NCBI RefSeq assembly: GCF_027942865.1
Contig: NC_134517.1
Location: 17,428,009-17,492,008, forward strand
Origin: Odontesthes bonariensis
Taxonomy: Eukaryota > Chordata > Actinopteri > Atheriniformes > Atherinopsidae
DNA: 64,000 nucleotides
Direction: 5' to 3'
The notes under the pieces were generated by a model. The model was not told the origin of the DNA, did not search any database, and worked only from the letters and a program-made list of their open reading frames with translations. The position numbers and the translations under genes are program-made. How positions within the stretch are numbered: the stretch's first letter is position 1; the number at the start of each line of letters is the position of its first letter. Below are positions 14,301-26,929 of this stretch, piece after piece.

Positions 14301-16625
14301 TTGCCTTCTTTCCTCCTGCTGCAGCGAATGATTCCACCACATCATTCAAGAGAACTTTCCAGCAATTATGAATCATATTTAAGCTCAGTTTGAAACATCA
14401 CATAACAGTGCATTCAGACATGTGGCCTAACCTCAAAAAAACATCCGCCTTTAAATTTGAGTTTTATTGGTCGTTTTTGTCTCTTTTCCAGTCTCTGTGA
14501 ATGAGGAGTCTTGAGATGAATGCACTTTGATCATTTCCTCTCCATATCCTCCACTTTTCATTCCCTCTACATCCAACACTGCTGCACTTTGTCTCCCCCG
14601 GTCTTTCTCTCTTTCCGAGGTTACCTCTGCTTCTGATTTAAACACACAGCAGGAGGTTGTGGGTAGGGACTCGTGCTGCGAAGGATCTCTCTGGCGCGGG
14701 CAGAGCTGAAGGTCAAACACACTCATGATCAGAACCACAGGATGACACTGAAGAGGTGGAATATAAAGAGTGCTCGCATGAACTTAAGTTCTGTTCTCTC
14801 AGCAATGTTTTCAGCGATGACAGATAGTCCATTAAGTAAATACCACACTGAACGTACAGAGTAAGGTAATAATTTGCTTGGTCTTTTTTTACAACATTCA
14901 CACATGCCAAATGAATCAATGAAAAGAGATTTCAAGGGTTCAGTATTGCCTGATAACGGCCTAATTCCACGAATAGGATGGATTTCTCTATAGTTTCTGC
15001 AGAAGATATCCATAAACTTGAAAATTATGCTGATGAAAGTGACAACGCCGTCATCCTGTAAAGTGTGTTTTTGTGTTGACTGCCTCATTGGTGCTTCACT
15101 CTTGTTTTAATTACACAAACCCATGACTGATAAAGCAAACTGAGCAAAAACAAGAGCATGAACGAGAGAAAAATCATCTGTTCCTAAGAAAGGAAAACTC
15201 CTGGAGCCCAGATGAAACCTTTTTTCCTTTTCGCTTTCGCAATTTTTTTTTTGTTGGAAGCATTAACATGTTTCAAAAGTCTACCAAAGAAAATAGCCTG
15301 CGGACAGGAACGGCCAATCTGCATATTGAAGACTCAACACAGGGCGAGGGGAGGGAAACAGAATGAGACAAAGTCTCTCTGTAAATGACTCGAGGTTGAT
15401 CTTAAAGAAACAATAATGTCAATTAGCTGATGGTGTCATGCTCATTATGCCGGATTAATTGCAACATTGGCAACAACTGAAACAGATTATATTCTTAGTT
15501 GTCGAGCAGCTCCAAGGAGAGTGTGGGAGGGGTGAGGGGGAACAGCGAGAAAAAATGTGCATCATAAGAAGGCCTCTTCACCCAGCTTCCTTCATGAATA
15601 ACAAATAGAGGACCCAGTGCTGTGACCAGGCAGCACAACACATGAAAAACATTACTGCCTTCCCTGACTCGTCTGGCTTTCTCTGCATTATGCTGGCAGG
15701 CTGGAAACATGTGAAACACTGCGGTGCTTTTATGCAGCTCCTCTCAACGTTTTGCTCTTCCACTGAACACAACTAAGCAATGGACTGGCTTTAAAAGCCG
15801 TGGAGTGAATAATCGTTTTACTAGAAATGATCCAAATGTAGTTAAGGTGACATTTTCTCACTGTTGTGATTTTACAAATCCCCTTAAAGCTTTTTCTGAA
15901 TCGTCTCAATTATTTGTGAATTTTGGTTTTATTTTCATCATTATCATGTCAGAAAACTCTTGACACCCTAAAGACAGTGCATGTGATGAAAAAAACCCTG
16001 GAATTTTACCTAAACCAAACAGTTTAGATTTGGACTTTGCACTGCCAGTTTTAGAAAGCTCTTACAGTATTTTCTCATTTGCTTACTCTCTGTTCGGCGA
16101 GGCAATTTAATGTTGTAAACTGGAAAGTCTTGAGGTTTGATTTGAAAGAAGCAACAGTTGACGCAGACCTGCAGTTATCTTTGAGCTTGTTTCACTTACA
16201 TAGTGCAAAAAAAAACCTGCGAGCAGCTTCTCAATGTTTAGTTCTAACTCGGGAGATGCAAACCTGTTCCTGTTGACCTGAGAGGTTAAAGGTTCATAAC
16301 GTACCAGAAGTCTGAGATGTACTTTGGCCCCCCATTAAGTGAAATGAATGGAACACCTTTTCTAGATCCGTCTGAAACATATTAATTCTTCAGTCCTTTT
16401 AAATGTAGGCTGACTTCCTAACTGACTTGATATGGCTGTCAAAATTCAGGTCTGAGACATAATGACACCTGGATTTCTGGCTTGGTTTGTGTTTTTTAAA
16501 ATTACAGACTGAAGTTGAGCACAGACTTTAACCATTCTTCTTTGACTGAAATATGTTTTGTCTTTGTTTAACTGAAGGGTCATCCACATGTTTATTTGTT
16601 CTGGGGACTTAATGAGTGTTTGTAA

Positions 16626-16782
16626 GGTATTCTAACCCCTGGGCGATATGGTGATGCAGATTGTGTGTCGTCCGCACAACTGTGGTAGCATATTTTGTCG
16701 CTTTGCATAATCAAAGCCAGTGGGAGCATGTAAATGTTGAATAAGAGAGGGCCCAGAAATGAACCCTGAGGAACTCCACATG
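16626..16782 (-). mobile_element. LINE reverse-transcriptase fragment
   Basis: Reading the minus strand downward from 16,780 gives one open frame through the most conserved part of a non-LTR retrotransposon reverse transcriptase: GVPQGSFLGPLLFNIYMLPL, then about 15 residues, then a C-ADDTQ motif. GVPQGS is RT block 4 and ADD is the catalytic Asp pair (usually YADD; here the Tyr has become Cys). About 50 codons remain open, and I see no continuation on either side, so this is a truncated relic. The style (IYMLPL..ADDTQ) fits the CR1/L2/Rex1 group; I cannot decide which. Confidence 0.75.
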
Positions 16783-19300
16783 CCTACAGGCACAAAGACG
16801 TCTCCGTCTTTTAGGTGATTAATATTACCAGGCTTACAGGCAGTACATTCCAAACCATTATGCCTTCTACTAAAGTACACACCTATTTTCTTAAACTAAA
16901 AACTAGAAACCCTGTTTTGACAGATGATACAAATTTGGTTAACTGCAAAACTTTACACATGAATACCTTCGTATATGACTGCCTACACCAGGGGCTTATA
17001 TTAGCAGTCAAAACTCTTCTCTCAAGTCAGCAGAGCTGAAATCAGATCAGCACACAATTATCTAAACCGAACCACGATGACTTAAAATTGTTTTCCGAAA
17101 CCTGCCAGAATCTTTGGTAGAGAGGTAAAAGCTTGGCTAGGTTTGCTTTGCTTTGGAATACTGGATCCAGAAGGACGTGAAGGAAGAGGAGACAGAGAAG
17201 GAGGGATGGGCCGATGAGAAAAGATCCAGACCAGAGCTGGCACGTTGTGGCAAAATTTTTATTTTTGTGTACCTTTTTTAAAAAACTGATCTTACTCTGT
17301 TTTATTTATTTATGTTCAGTACTGACCATCAACAAACTTTGTGATTGTATAAACTGTTCATCATGCAAAGATGAGCCACATTGCTCACTGCAGTTTGCAG
17401 GATAATTTTAAACTGATCTTGGCTGTGTGTAGGTGTTTCGGTGCACTTCTGTGTTATGCCTGAATGCAGAGTTAGCTTTTTTTAAATAAAGTTTTTGAGG
17501 GGGAGAGTTTGTTTTTAAACTTGAAGCTTTGGAGTTGAGTTCGCAGATATGGATTTGTGTCCAGAGGCATTTGAAATGGTGGCATAATTTCAAGAAATGT
17601 GTTTAGCAATGAGAAAAAAAAAAAATGCAATTTAGCTGGAAGGACCGCTATAAGGAACAGTTTGACAAGGTTTTTATTCCATCCCGGTCGTTACAGATGA
17701 TAAACATTTACAACTGCTCACTTGGATTTGTATAAAGACTCCTTTACTTGCCCTTGCACATGTTTCATCCTGTCCGAAAAGAAACCAATCTGAAGGGTTT
17801 GGTACCATGCAAACCACACAGTGTTCTTGCCAGTTTACTCATAAAGAACTCTTTTAAGGCCTCTGTTAATAATTGAACAACGATGGCTAAAGCCACAAGT
17901 TCCAACATATAGACTCTTGACAAACTGCATATTACCATGAAGTAGTGGTTGAAGACTGTGTCTAAAATTAGTGTGTACTTTAAAATCCTGCATGCCACCA
18001 CAGGGTTTAAACTGTAAAGCAGCTCATACAGGCGTTTAAATACATCCTATTATATACTTTCTTGAAAGCAATTTGTTGGGCAAACTATCATACATCTTAT
18101 GGTCTCTTCTTGAGAGTGAAGTTATGAGAGAGTGTGTAGTCTACGCTGTTATGGCCCTATTTTTCTGCCCTCAAATAACAGGACTTTTGAATGGATGTTG
18201 TGGAATGCACTCAACCAGTTGATTTCAGAAATGTTCAGCAGTTTATTTTAGAAAAAAAAAAAAACTTAAAATTCCCTCAGTTGTTGCATTAAGCACTGAT
18301 TGGTTGACCTCAAAGTTTTAGAACTCCAAACAGCCTAACCAGTATGACATATTTCGGCTACATTTGTTGACAAGTTTTTATTTTGGGGGGTTGTTCTATT
18401 TTCATATTTTTTCGTATTTAATTTATCCCATAATCGGATAAGACTAAAGGCAATTCGGAACATAATTGCTGAGATGAACATAATGACTGTAAAGTGAATT
18501 TCAATGTTGTGTTAATGGTCTCACTTGGGGGGAGAAGGATTTGAGTCTATTTATCTTTCACCTTTTGGGCAAGATCCAGGATAAATCCGCTGAAAAACAT
18601 AAATTAGCAGCAAGCTGACAAGACCGCACCTGGCTGTCTGCTCAGCACACAGAACTCCATGTGTCTCAGTCGGTGCCTCTCACTCTCTTAAGGCCCGTAA
18701 AAGCGAGGCAAAGCCGTGGTAGAAAATTCCCCACGACACGTTTATTAAACGGTCCATCCATAAACTGACCGAGCGTGGAAACGTCCCGGCAGTTTGTGTT
18801 TTTCAGGGTGGAAAAATCGAACCCGTGGAAGTTTTTTTGTGTGTTGCCCTCCAGTGCGCGCGTCACGCAACTGTGGCCTCTCCGTTTTCATGTGAAAAGG
18901 GGAACCCATTGAGATGCAAGAGGCGTTCAAACCCCTTGTGTTCCCAAAGGCCATCTAAGTGGCTTTGATTCAGGACTCAACCGCTCCGAATGGGTAAATT
19001 GGATAAACACAGTCACCACATGTTTTTTCAAACATTTATTTCTATATTTTTGTCTAGCATTGTGGCTTACTTTCCAGAGTTGGTTAGATGTTTTAAATAA
19101 TAGCCTAATAATAATATTAATGATAATTATGATGAATGATAATGATAATAATATTAAAACTATTGTTTTGCTAGGATTTGTTGTAACCCCCCCCCCCCAA
19201 ACATAGTTCATCCTTAGAGCATCATTGAACACACAGGTTATTCTGTTTCTATTGAATTTGTTATTCTATTGTATTTGTGAGCAAATTCTTGCTTTGTTTT
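16783..19300. other. Proximal upstream region of pou3f3
   Basis: No gene is visible. A poly-C tract lies near 19,188-19,198 and a TAATAATAAT-rich stretch at 19,095-19,160. The segment 18,600-18,960 is richer in CG dinucleotides than its surroundings, which may mark the outer part of the pou3f3 CpG-rich promoter domain. Confidence 0.45.
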
Positions 19301-19366
19301 CCACCCGCAGGAAGAACTCTGTGTGCGCCAACTCCAAGACGCACCAACTCCGCTCCGGTCGTGCGT

Positions 19367-19408
19367 CCAATCAGCGGAAGCCCTGCAGAGCCTTTCTATT
19401 GTAATTGG
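19367..19408 (+). promoter_or_regulatory. pou3f3 promoter CCAAT pair
   Basis: CCAATCAGCGG (19,367-19,377) is an ideal NF-Y site. An inverted CCAAT (ATTGG, 19,404-19,408) follows about 30 bp later, a spacing typical of paired NF-Y promoters. The surroundings are CpG-rich. A weaker TATA-like word, CATATAAG, is at 19,806-19,812, about 120 bp before the start codon. Which initiator is used cannot be decided from sequence. Confidence 0.55.
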
Positions 19409-19932
19409 ACGGCGATGGGTGAGGAAAAGGCAGCCTTGGCACAACGTAAACTCGCGCTTGTCACCTTCGCTCCGTAGAAGACACGCCGGATCGAGCAGAT
19501 GTAGTGAGCGAAACAATTGAGTGGACCGCAGAGGCTTCACAGGTTTTGTTAGAAATATTTCATTTCCTTCAAAACGTTGATACCAGAGAAGAAAACAGAC
19601 AAGCAAGCTGTTTTAGTTTGACACGGATCAAACAGGGTTTTTTCTTTTCTTTTCCCTTTTTCTTCTCATAAGTGGATTACGTACAGCGGAGCTCCCGGGA
19701 CAAAGAAAAAGTTCCAAAACTATATCATTTTGCCGCACAGGAGTGCGTAAAGAAGAGTGCTTTCTCGCGCAGGTTCCAACAACTCACTCTTCTCCTCAAA
19801 CCACCATATAAGCCTCTGTGGAGTGATTTGACACTTCTTTTTTAATTGGGGAAAAAAATGGATTAGAGCAAAGCTGTACTTCAAACAAACTCCAGAAGAG
19901 AGAGAAACATCTCAAGATATATGCTTTGGGGG

Positions 19933-21192
19933 ATGGCAGCAGCAACCTCAAGTCCATACCTCGCCAGCAGCAGGATTTTATCTGGCCCGGTTGTTCACTC
20001 TGATCGGAGAGGTGGCGGCATGCAGCCGGGCAGCACGGCCGTGACCACGGTGTCCGGTGGATACAGAGGGGACCCTTCGGTTAAGATGGTGCAGAGTGAC
20101 TTCATGCATGGAACCATGGTGGCAAGCAACGGGGGACACATGCTTAGCCATGCCCACCAGTGGGTGACATCGTTGCCTCACGCAGCAGCCGCGGCCGCTG
20201 CGGCCGCAGCGGCAGCAGCAGAGACCGGCTCCCCGTGGCCCCCCAGTTCCCAGCCGCAGGAGGTGAAGAGAAACACCGTCAGGGATGACCTTCACTCGGG
20301 CTCAGCTTTGCACCACAGGTCCCCACATCTGGGACCCCACCAGACGCACCCGGGAAGTTGGGGAGGCACTTCCTCAGCGCACATCAGCATCACTGAGGGG
20401 CAGCAGCAGCAACAGCCCCTCATTTATTCTCAGCCCGGCGGATTTACAGTCAACGGGATGCTGAGCTCACACACCGGACAAAGCCTCATGCACTCGGGGC
20501 TGGTGCGCGGGGAATCCCCTGAGCTGGATCACGGAAGCCATCATCATCACCACCATAACCACCACCATAACCACCACACGCACCATCACCAACATCAAGG
20601 GGTGGGCCACGATTCGCACTCAGACGAGGACACCCCGACGTCCGATGACTTGGAGCATTTCGCCAAACAGTTCAAACAGCGGCGGATCAAACTCGGCTTC
20701 ACCCAGGCAGACGTGGGCTTGGCTTTAGGCACTCTGTACGGCAACGTGTTTTCACAAACCACCATCTGCAGGTTCGAGGCGCTTCAGCTGAGCTTTAAGA
20801 ACATGTGCAAGCTTAAACCTCTGCTCAACAAATGGCTGGAAGAGGCCGATTCCACGACCGGGAGCCCAACCAGCATCGATAAGATCGCCACCCAGGGCAG
20901 GAAGAGGAAAAAGCGCACATCCATCGAGGTGAGCGTAAAAGGCGCCTTGGAGAGCCACTTCCTCAAGTGTCCCAAACCCTCCGCACAGGAGATCAATTCT
21001 CTGGCGGACACTCTGCAACTGGAGAAGGAGGTGGTCAGGGTCTGGTTCTGCAACCGCAGGCAGAAAGAGAAGCGCATGACGCCGCCTGGACTCCCGCGCA
21101 CCCCCGAGGACGCATATTCACAGGTGGGCAGCATGGGACCTGACACGCCGTCCCCTTCACTAGAGTGCAAGAGGATGTACAGCGACACGTGA
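19933..21192 (+). CDS. pou3f3: POU class 3 homeobox transcription factor Pou3f3 (Brn-1)
   Basis: Single-exon gene for a 419-residue nuclear transcription factor that binds octamer-type DNA and directs neural and kidney development. I chose the ATG at 19,933 because [10 protein letters not shown] matches the family N-terminus (MATAASNPYL in mammals); an upstream in-frame ATG at 19,921 adds only four residues. Visible in order: class III N-terminal blocks ([22 protein letters not shown]), a poly-Ala run (about 84-97), poly-Gln (157-161), a His-rich tract (203-222), the POU-specific domain (about 231-305), a basic linker RKRKKR, and the POU homeodomain (about 322-381) with [12 protein letters not shown] in the recognition helix. 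The low-complexity tracts are shorter than in mammals. POU3F3 rather than POU3F2 is indicated by the N-terminal MQPGS block and the neighbourhood. The paralogue (a or b) is undetermined. Confidence 0.95.
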   Translation: MAAATSSPYLASSRILSGPVVHSDRRGGGMQPGSTAVTTVSGGYRGDPSVKMVQSDFMHGTMVASNGGHMLSHAHQWVTSLPHAAAAAAAAAAAAAETGSPWPPSSQPQEVKRNTVRDDLHSGSALHHRSPHLGPHQTHPGSWGGTSSAHISITEGQQQQQPLIYSQPGGFTVNGMLSSHTGQSLMHSGLVRGESPELDHGSHHHHHHNHHHNHHTHHHQHQGVGHDSHSDEDTPTSDDLEHFAKQFKQRRIKLGFTQADVGLALGTLYGNVFSQTTICRFEALQLSFKNMCKLKPLLNKWLEEADSTTGSPTSIDKIATQGRKRKKRTSIEVSVKGALESHFLKCPKPSAQEINSLADTLQLEKEVVRVWFCNRRQKEKRMTPPGLPRTPEDAYSQVGSMGPDTPSPSLECKRMYSDT

Positions 21193-21985
21193 AATGAACC
21201 CAAACAGACGGACTGGCAGGAACATCTGAACATTTTTAGATAGACATGTCCCTTATTGACCAGATTGTCTGGGAACTTTTTTAAAATTTAATTTCTTAAC
21301 ATTTTCCACCCTACATGAGGACAGTGCTTATTCGATGTGTTTATTTCAGATCGGAACAAATGTCAACCGTTATGCATCCTTGGGTATTTGAAGATGTATT
21401 TCAAGCTAAACTGAAATCTGCACAGAAGTTAAAAGTCCTTTAAAGACACTATTCGGTGACCAAGAGATTACAACCTCTGAAAAGCATTTTCAGAGTCCAC
21501 AAAGCCAAGTTGTTAAAATAGAAAAAGTTCTTTCCAAATCTCTGTCCTGTAGAAATAAAAGTTCCCTTTTAATGCTGCAAAATTTCATGTGTCATATGTC
21601 AGACTGGGCTGAAGCCGAAATGAAAGACGGTTATTTATTGGCTTTATTCAAAATTACATTCTTTTTAGTTGGTTTTGTTGTATGTGTTTGTTTGTTTTTT
21701 ATAGCCAGCAATAATTTATATCCATTCAAAAGTGTTTCTCATGTGTGTTGTGTGGCTGTGGATTTCTGTTGTGACACAGTTTGTGGTCAACAAGTGATTT
21801 ACAAATATTCCAATATTGTAGTTTTCTCTGTAGATGAGCATCTTTTCTAATTAGCAAACTTTCCATCAAGTTGATGTACAACTCTGCTGTGTATTCTTGT
21901 GTGATAATTTGGACTATTTATTTTTTTCCACCGTGTTTATTTTCTTGAAGACTGATTATTTAATAAATTTGACATAAAAAATTGC
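21193..21985 (+). promoter_or_regulatory. pou3f3: pou3f3 3' UTR with polyadenylation signal
   Basis: The roughly 790 bp after the stop are AT-rich and gene-free. The best poly(A) signal is AATAAA at 21,962-21,967; an earlier AATAAA is at about 21,554. The transcript end near 21,985 is inferred. Confidence 0.55.
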
Positions 21986-24900
21986 GTTATGGTACCAGAT
22001 GACTTTCATTTTGAGGCTGCTCGACACGCACACACACTCACACTCACAGTTTCATTTTCATATCACTTTGCACTTGCTTCTGTGAAATACTGAAAATGTA
22101 CGCCGCTGCTTTTAATGGACATCCAAAAATCACAAGGCTCTGCCTGCCAGCACAATAATAGGTGTCTTTCACGAGTATCAGACACAACACATTGGCGGTC
22201 TCACATTTAAACTGTACAAGGGAGTCCTGAAGGCATGTCTTCTTTAAAATGTGTCAGGGCTTTTCTGTTAATAACACCTTCAGATCGTATCAGGTAATCA
22301 GTGGAGGGACATCATGCCAGGCATTGTCACTATTTTTGTCTTTTTATATAAAATATTGAAACATTAGCAGGTGCCCAGAGGATTAAAAAAATGCACCCTA
22401 AATCAGATTAATTGTCAAAATCTTTCTTTACTGACCTCATGTTAAACAAATTCCATTATCAATTGTAAGTAGCCGACAATATTAGTATAAATGAAATCGT
22501 CATGTTTTCGTTTATGCTATGCTGACCCCATCAAGACTGACTGTACTAATTACATGAGCCTGTTTATGGGGTTTGCATATGCATTTATCTGTTATATGCT
22601 GCTTATCAGTGCAGCCACTGTTGCAGGGCTATGGACTGCAGCTTGATGGAACGCAGCCAGCGGAGGTCGGCAATCCCAGATGGCAGTTCACCTCAGCAGC
22701 GGTTGCCAAGGTGACAGCGAGATGGAGTGACACCAGGCAGCAGCGGATCTTTTGCCACAGATGATGGGTTTGGCAGATAGGCAGTGAGACGCTCAGGACG
22801 GAGCTCTGAAAAACAGTCGACGTTTTTTTTCTCTCTGCCTCTGCTGCAGACACACAGTGATACATGCAAGCAGCTACATACACACACGTGAGCTGATGTT
22901 AGAAATCTGATGCCATGCAGTTACTAAAGCCAAAGGGGCAAAGCCACTGAGACGACACAGTTGCAGGGAAACTACAAGGAAGGTCAAAGGTCTGCTGCGA
23001 CAGTAGCTGCTGATAAATCAGACAGAATGCCAGAGAGTAAACACAAACCAGGAAGTTAATGCTTTACTGAAAATGTTACACATTTTTTTTTTTGTTATTA
23101 CTCCAGTTGCATCTTGCGTTGTGCATTGCCAAACGGGTTACCGACACGCATGATTTTGGCAACACTTTCACCTTGAACGATTCATGATTAAACTGCTCAT
23201 AAATCTCACCTCGACCGTACGAGCACTCAGCACAAAGCCTTCACGGTGTGTGTTTTCTCACTTTGCATCCTTTAAATCAAAGCCCGGGCAAAATACACAA
23301 CCAGCCCGAGAGCAGCACACCAACAGAACGGAACACAACATCAAAAACAGAGACGGCACAGCATGGAACGCCAAGAACAACATTCCAGATGCATGAAATC
23401 AGAACAGAAAAGATACAGTTTTCAGCAACAAATTTTCACACATGGCACAATTTCCCAAGTCATATATTTAAAAAACACAACACTGTTTCATTATGTTTTG
23501 TTAAATGAAGCCGCTTTGTCCAACACTGTTGTGTCAAATGCTGCTGTGTTTTCTGCTCTGGTGTCGTACACTGAAATATTTTCTTGTGTTATTTATTAAT
23601 CTTCTCTAAATTTAGTTGTGTTGTAAAAAAAAAAAACTTGTCAAAGCCACTAGTGCTGTTTTGTGTTTTGAATGTGATTTCATCTCCCTTTTACATTTGT
23701 ACGTGAGGATTCATTCATTACAAACTAGTTTGGATTTGCTCAAAACCCCGACCTAAAACAGACCTCTATTTACCTCCACACATATAGTCCCGGGTGACTT
23801 TTTAAATGAAGTTATACAATAGTTAAGTTAACATTCATACGCGGAATTCTCTTAGCTGCCACAGCACAATCACAATAACTGGTGACAGGTGGTGCCCCTG
23901 CTCACTGTCATCATCAATAACTGACTCTTGACATGATGTATTCCCACTGAGCTGCAAGATGAAAATCGAGGTAGAATATAAGCTTTCAGGTTTGCAGAGT
24001 GATCCCCTCAAAGCTTAGCGATGTAAAGATGGGAGATAAGGCTGGAATTGGGGGATAAGCGACGTTTAAAGGGGTTTTTGTCATCACATGATGCGCATCG
24101 TCTGCACTGAATATCAATGTGGGGATCTGGAGGTACGAGCTGATGATGATACAGAACGCCCAGGGTCCTCATCAACAGAAACAGCTCAGCTCGCATCAAG
24201 GTGCACAATTCAAGTCAGAAAGCAAAGTGTGCTTGCACGTTCAGCTCAAATTTAGCGTCATTCACCATAAAGAGTATTGTTTCCTGCATCTCTGAGCCGT
24301 GGGATGATTGCAGTTGCACACTGAGGATGTTATTACCTCCTTCTAGTTGTAACTACTAATATAATTGCTCATAATTGCTCTTAAAGCCTTGTTCAGAGGC
24401 ACTTAACATAAAGTAATTACTACACAATTAATCCCTCCTTTAATGCTTGTTGTTTGTGTCTCACAGTCTGAGCACAGCCACACGTACAACCGGCACACAC
24501 ACCTTTGTCATTCCAAGTAAACGTTTGACAGCAGCAAAGTTCGAATCCACAACTGTTTCACTGCAGTTTGCACATTATCATTCCCCATTGCTCAGTGTTA
24601 ATTATTTTCACAAGGCAGAGATTGGTTAACCACTACGTCTAACACTGATTAACACACCCTGGCCTCCTCAGTGTAACAAAGACCCATGAGGCTGGTAACT
24701 TACCTGGAATCAGAGGCACTGGGATGCATGAATAAAAGATTCAAAATTCACATTTGACGTCTTCTGTTTGCATGTGAGGGTATTCAAATGTCTGACTTTT
24801 CCTCTCTAAATGTAACACATCTGGCTGAACATGGCTCAGTCAATATTGTATCTTGGGTGGGTTCTCACCTCTCCTCTGAATATTCTCATTTAGAGGGGAA

Positions 24901-26030
24901 TATTTTCACTTTTCCTATGTTTGCTTTTTGGGTGATTGATGGAGTCGCTGCCGAAGTCTCTCAATCAGGAAGAAATTAAAGCAAACATCTGTGGAAAAAT
25001 GGACAGGGAAATGAATTCTCTTCCCAGCAAGCTTGTTGTGTGGCTGCCACTGAACGTGACGAGCATGCATGTGCTCGACCGCTGGAGTGGAACTCGTTTG
25101 ATGGGCATGTTCAGCACATTGGCATGATGCCAATTTAGACAAGCATGCCCATGAAAATAATATCAGCCCGCATGCTAAGAGTGTGAATGTAGCTGTGTCT
25201 GCATGAACGTGTCGGGTGTGCCACGTTAGACAAAAACGGGTAGGTCTGAATTGCATGTGCAAAACCCGTCTCAGTAGATGCTGTTTTGCAAATTTGTCAG
25301 CATTTGATCAATATTGTTTCAAAGTTTGAAGGATTAAGTTGCACACATTAACCAATACATTGAGACACTCTGGTCCCGAGGTCATTGCTGATCTGTCATG
25401 CACTCTAGAAGCACTGCGAACGTGAGTGCAATTGAACTAAAAGCCGAAAGCCATGAATACCAGAACATACAAATCACAAGCGCTGCACCAGATCATATGG
25501 AGGATAATGCTGCCATCTTCTGGACAAAATCCTATATATATATAGGCCTATATATATACATACATAAATATATTTTTATGGGCGTATATATGTCAATATG
25601 TCACACTATATATGTCTGTTTTTATATGTAACTTTCTATGGCAACTGTTATATCATTATTCTTTTTACTTTATCTATAACTGATTGCGATTTATATGGCT
25701 TTCAAGACTAAATTGATTTTGTGTCCTCAAACATACTAATGCGCATACAGGCTTAGGCCTATGCTTTATAAATCATCGCAACTTTCTAATACTTAAGTCA
25801 AGCAGCTGTAAATATTTTCCTGCTCTTCAGGCCATTTTTTGATAGAAAAAAAAGGAAACGACCCTCATTTAGCTTGTATATACTGAACAGCAACAGGAAA
25901 GATAATTCTCTGTAGAATAATTACTACATTCTTAATTACGACATTTTATCGAAATTGTGCAATCAGGGGGTGTAGGCTCATATCAAATGTGCATCTGATC
26001 ACCTGTTGATCAACAGTTTATGTAACAACG
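21986..26030. other. Intergenic DNA between pou3f3 and gpr45
   Basis: In mammals mrps9 lies here; I find no open frame or exon resembling a mitochondrial ribosomal S9 protein. A short CA-rich stretch is near 22,025-22,050. A TATATA tract with a perfect 24-bp palindrome centred on AGGCCT lies at 25,535-25,558. The stretch at 24,350-24,450 contains a repeated ATAATTGCTC word and several TAATTA/TTAAT cores. Nothing else is recognisable. Confidence 0.5.
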
Positions 26031-26266
26031 CAAACATGAACAAGGATGATTATTCTTCTGCCTCACTGCTCCTTTAAATCGGAGACCACCTGCTCCTCTG
26101 GCGTCAGCATCACCCACAGGCGGCACGAGGGCAATCGATACGGGCAGAGAAATGTTCAAAGTGAGATGTTTTAGAAAGACCTCAGCATGCTCAGTAGAAA
26201 GGACACAGTAACCGAGCTGAACGTCTCCACGAGACTTAAAACCCGGGATCAAGTCTAGCAGTCGAG
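26030..26266 (+). promoter_or_regulatory. gpr45: Candidate gpr45 promoter and non-coding first exon
   Basis: A CG-richer island ends in GTCGAG|GTAAGT (exon end 26,266), a near-perfect splice donor. The gpr45 coding exon begins behind a strong acceptor at 27,943, so a 5' non-coding exon ending here and a 1.68-kb intron would fit. The exon start is unknown and no TATA box is evident. This is inference from splice signals only. Confidence 0.35.
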
Positions 26267-26890
26267 GTAAGTGTGATCCTGTCTGATTGAGAGGGAACGA
26301 TGTATTCGATTATTCTGTCTCTCGACGCTCAGGCAGCGGACGGGCATTTTGTCTGCCGTGATTCCTGCAGATGTGCTGCAGGGGAGCAGACAGGTTCAGG
26401 GAGCAGCGGCCAGTGATCGGCAGAGGAACACAGGTGATAAACGTGAGGACGCGCTGTACAAGCTCTGTGCTTGGAGCTCTGCAAGAAGATGGATGCAAAA
26501 GATGAATATTCAGCACAGTGAGAATGTGTGTGTGCCAAATCTAAAATGGCACAGTTCCTGTAGTCTACGTGAAAACGAGGATATTAAGAGGCCCAACTCA
26601 GTCTGTTTTCATCATACGAATTCATGACTATTATTTAGATCTTATCAGGCTGCAGATTGCTCTGTTGTTGCACTGTCAAATCCCGCCTTACCGACCACAC
26701 CTGAAATTTTTGTGACCTGAAATAACAACAAGACAACCATACTTATCTGGTCATCGCCCGCCCTCTGAATTTTGTTTTCAGAGCTAGTCTTAACGCGATC
26801 GACGGTTCCAACAAGCAAATCCTGCGGTAAAAAGAACATTTTGTCAAAGACGCTTTGCACAGAGAGGTAGGATGAGAGTAAGGGCTGCTT

Positions 26891-26929
26891 GTTGCCATGG
26901 AACTGATGACCCTGTTGCCATGGCAACAG
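26891..26929. promoter_or_regulatory. RFX X-box pair upstream of gpr45
   Basis: CTGTTGCCATGGCAACAG (26,912-26,929) is a perfect 18-bp palindrome containing the optimal RFX site GTTGCCATGGCAAC. A second site, GTTGCCATGGAAC (26,891-26,903), differs at one key base and begins about two helical turns earlier. RFX factors control ciliary genes through such X-boxes. The pair lies about 1 kb before the gpr45 coding exon. Confidence 0.6.

Larger units (their letters stand above)
8241..16620. other. Gene-free DNA, candidate regulatory landscape of pou3f3
   Basis: No exons are recognisable and transposon content is low for a fish genome. Candidate regulatory patches are at 10,260-10,620 (octamer-like ATGCAAAC and ATGCAATC words and a 19-bp TAAT inverted repeat) and 15,300-15,475 (SOX-like AACAATAATG, CCAAT and several TAATTA/TTAATT words). 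Poly-C runs occur at about 8,501 and poly-G at about 9,592. That the patches are enhancers is inference from base composition and position only. Confidence 0.45.

Noticed and set aside
16783-19920. A divergent long non-coding RNA next to pou3f3, as known in mammals
   Set aside because: Position is plausible but no exon structure can be supported from sequence alone.
20784-21233. 149-codon minus-strand frame over pou3f3
   Set aside because: Antisense of the POU domain; no independent evidence of coding.
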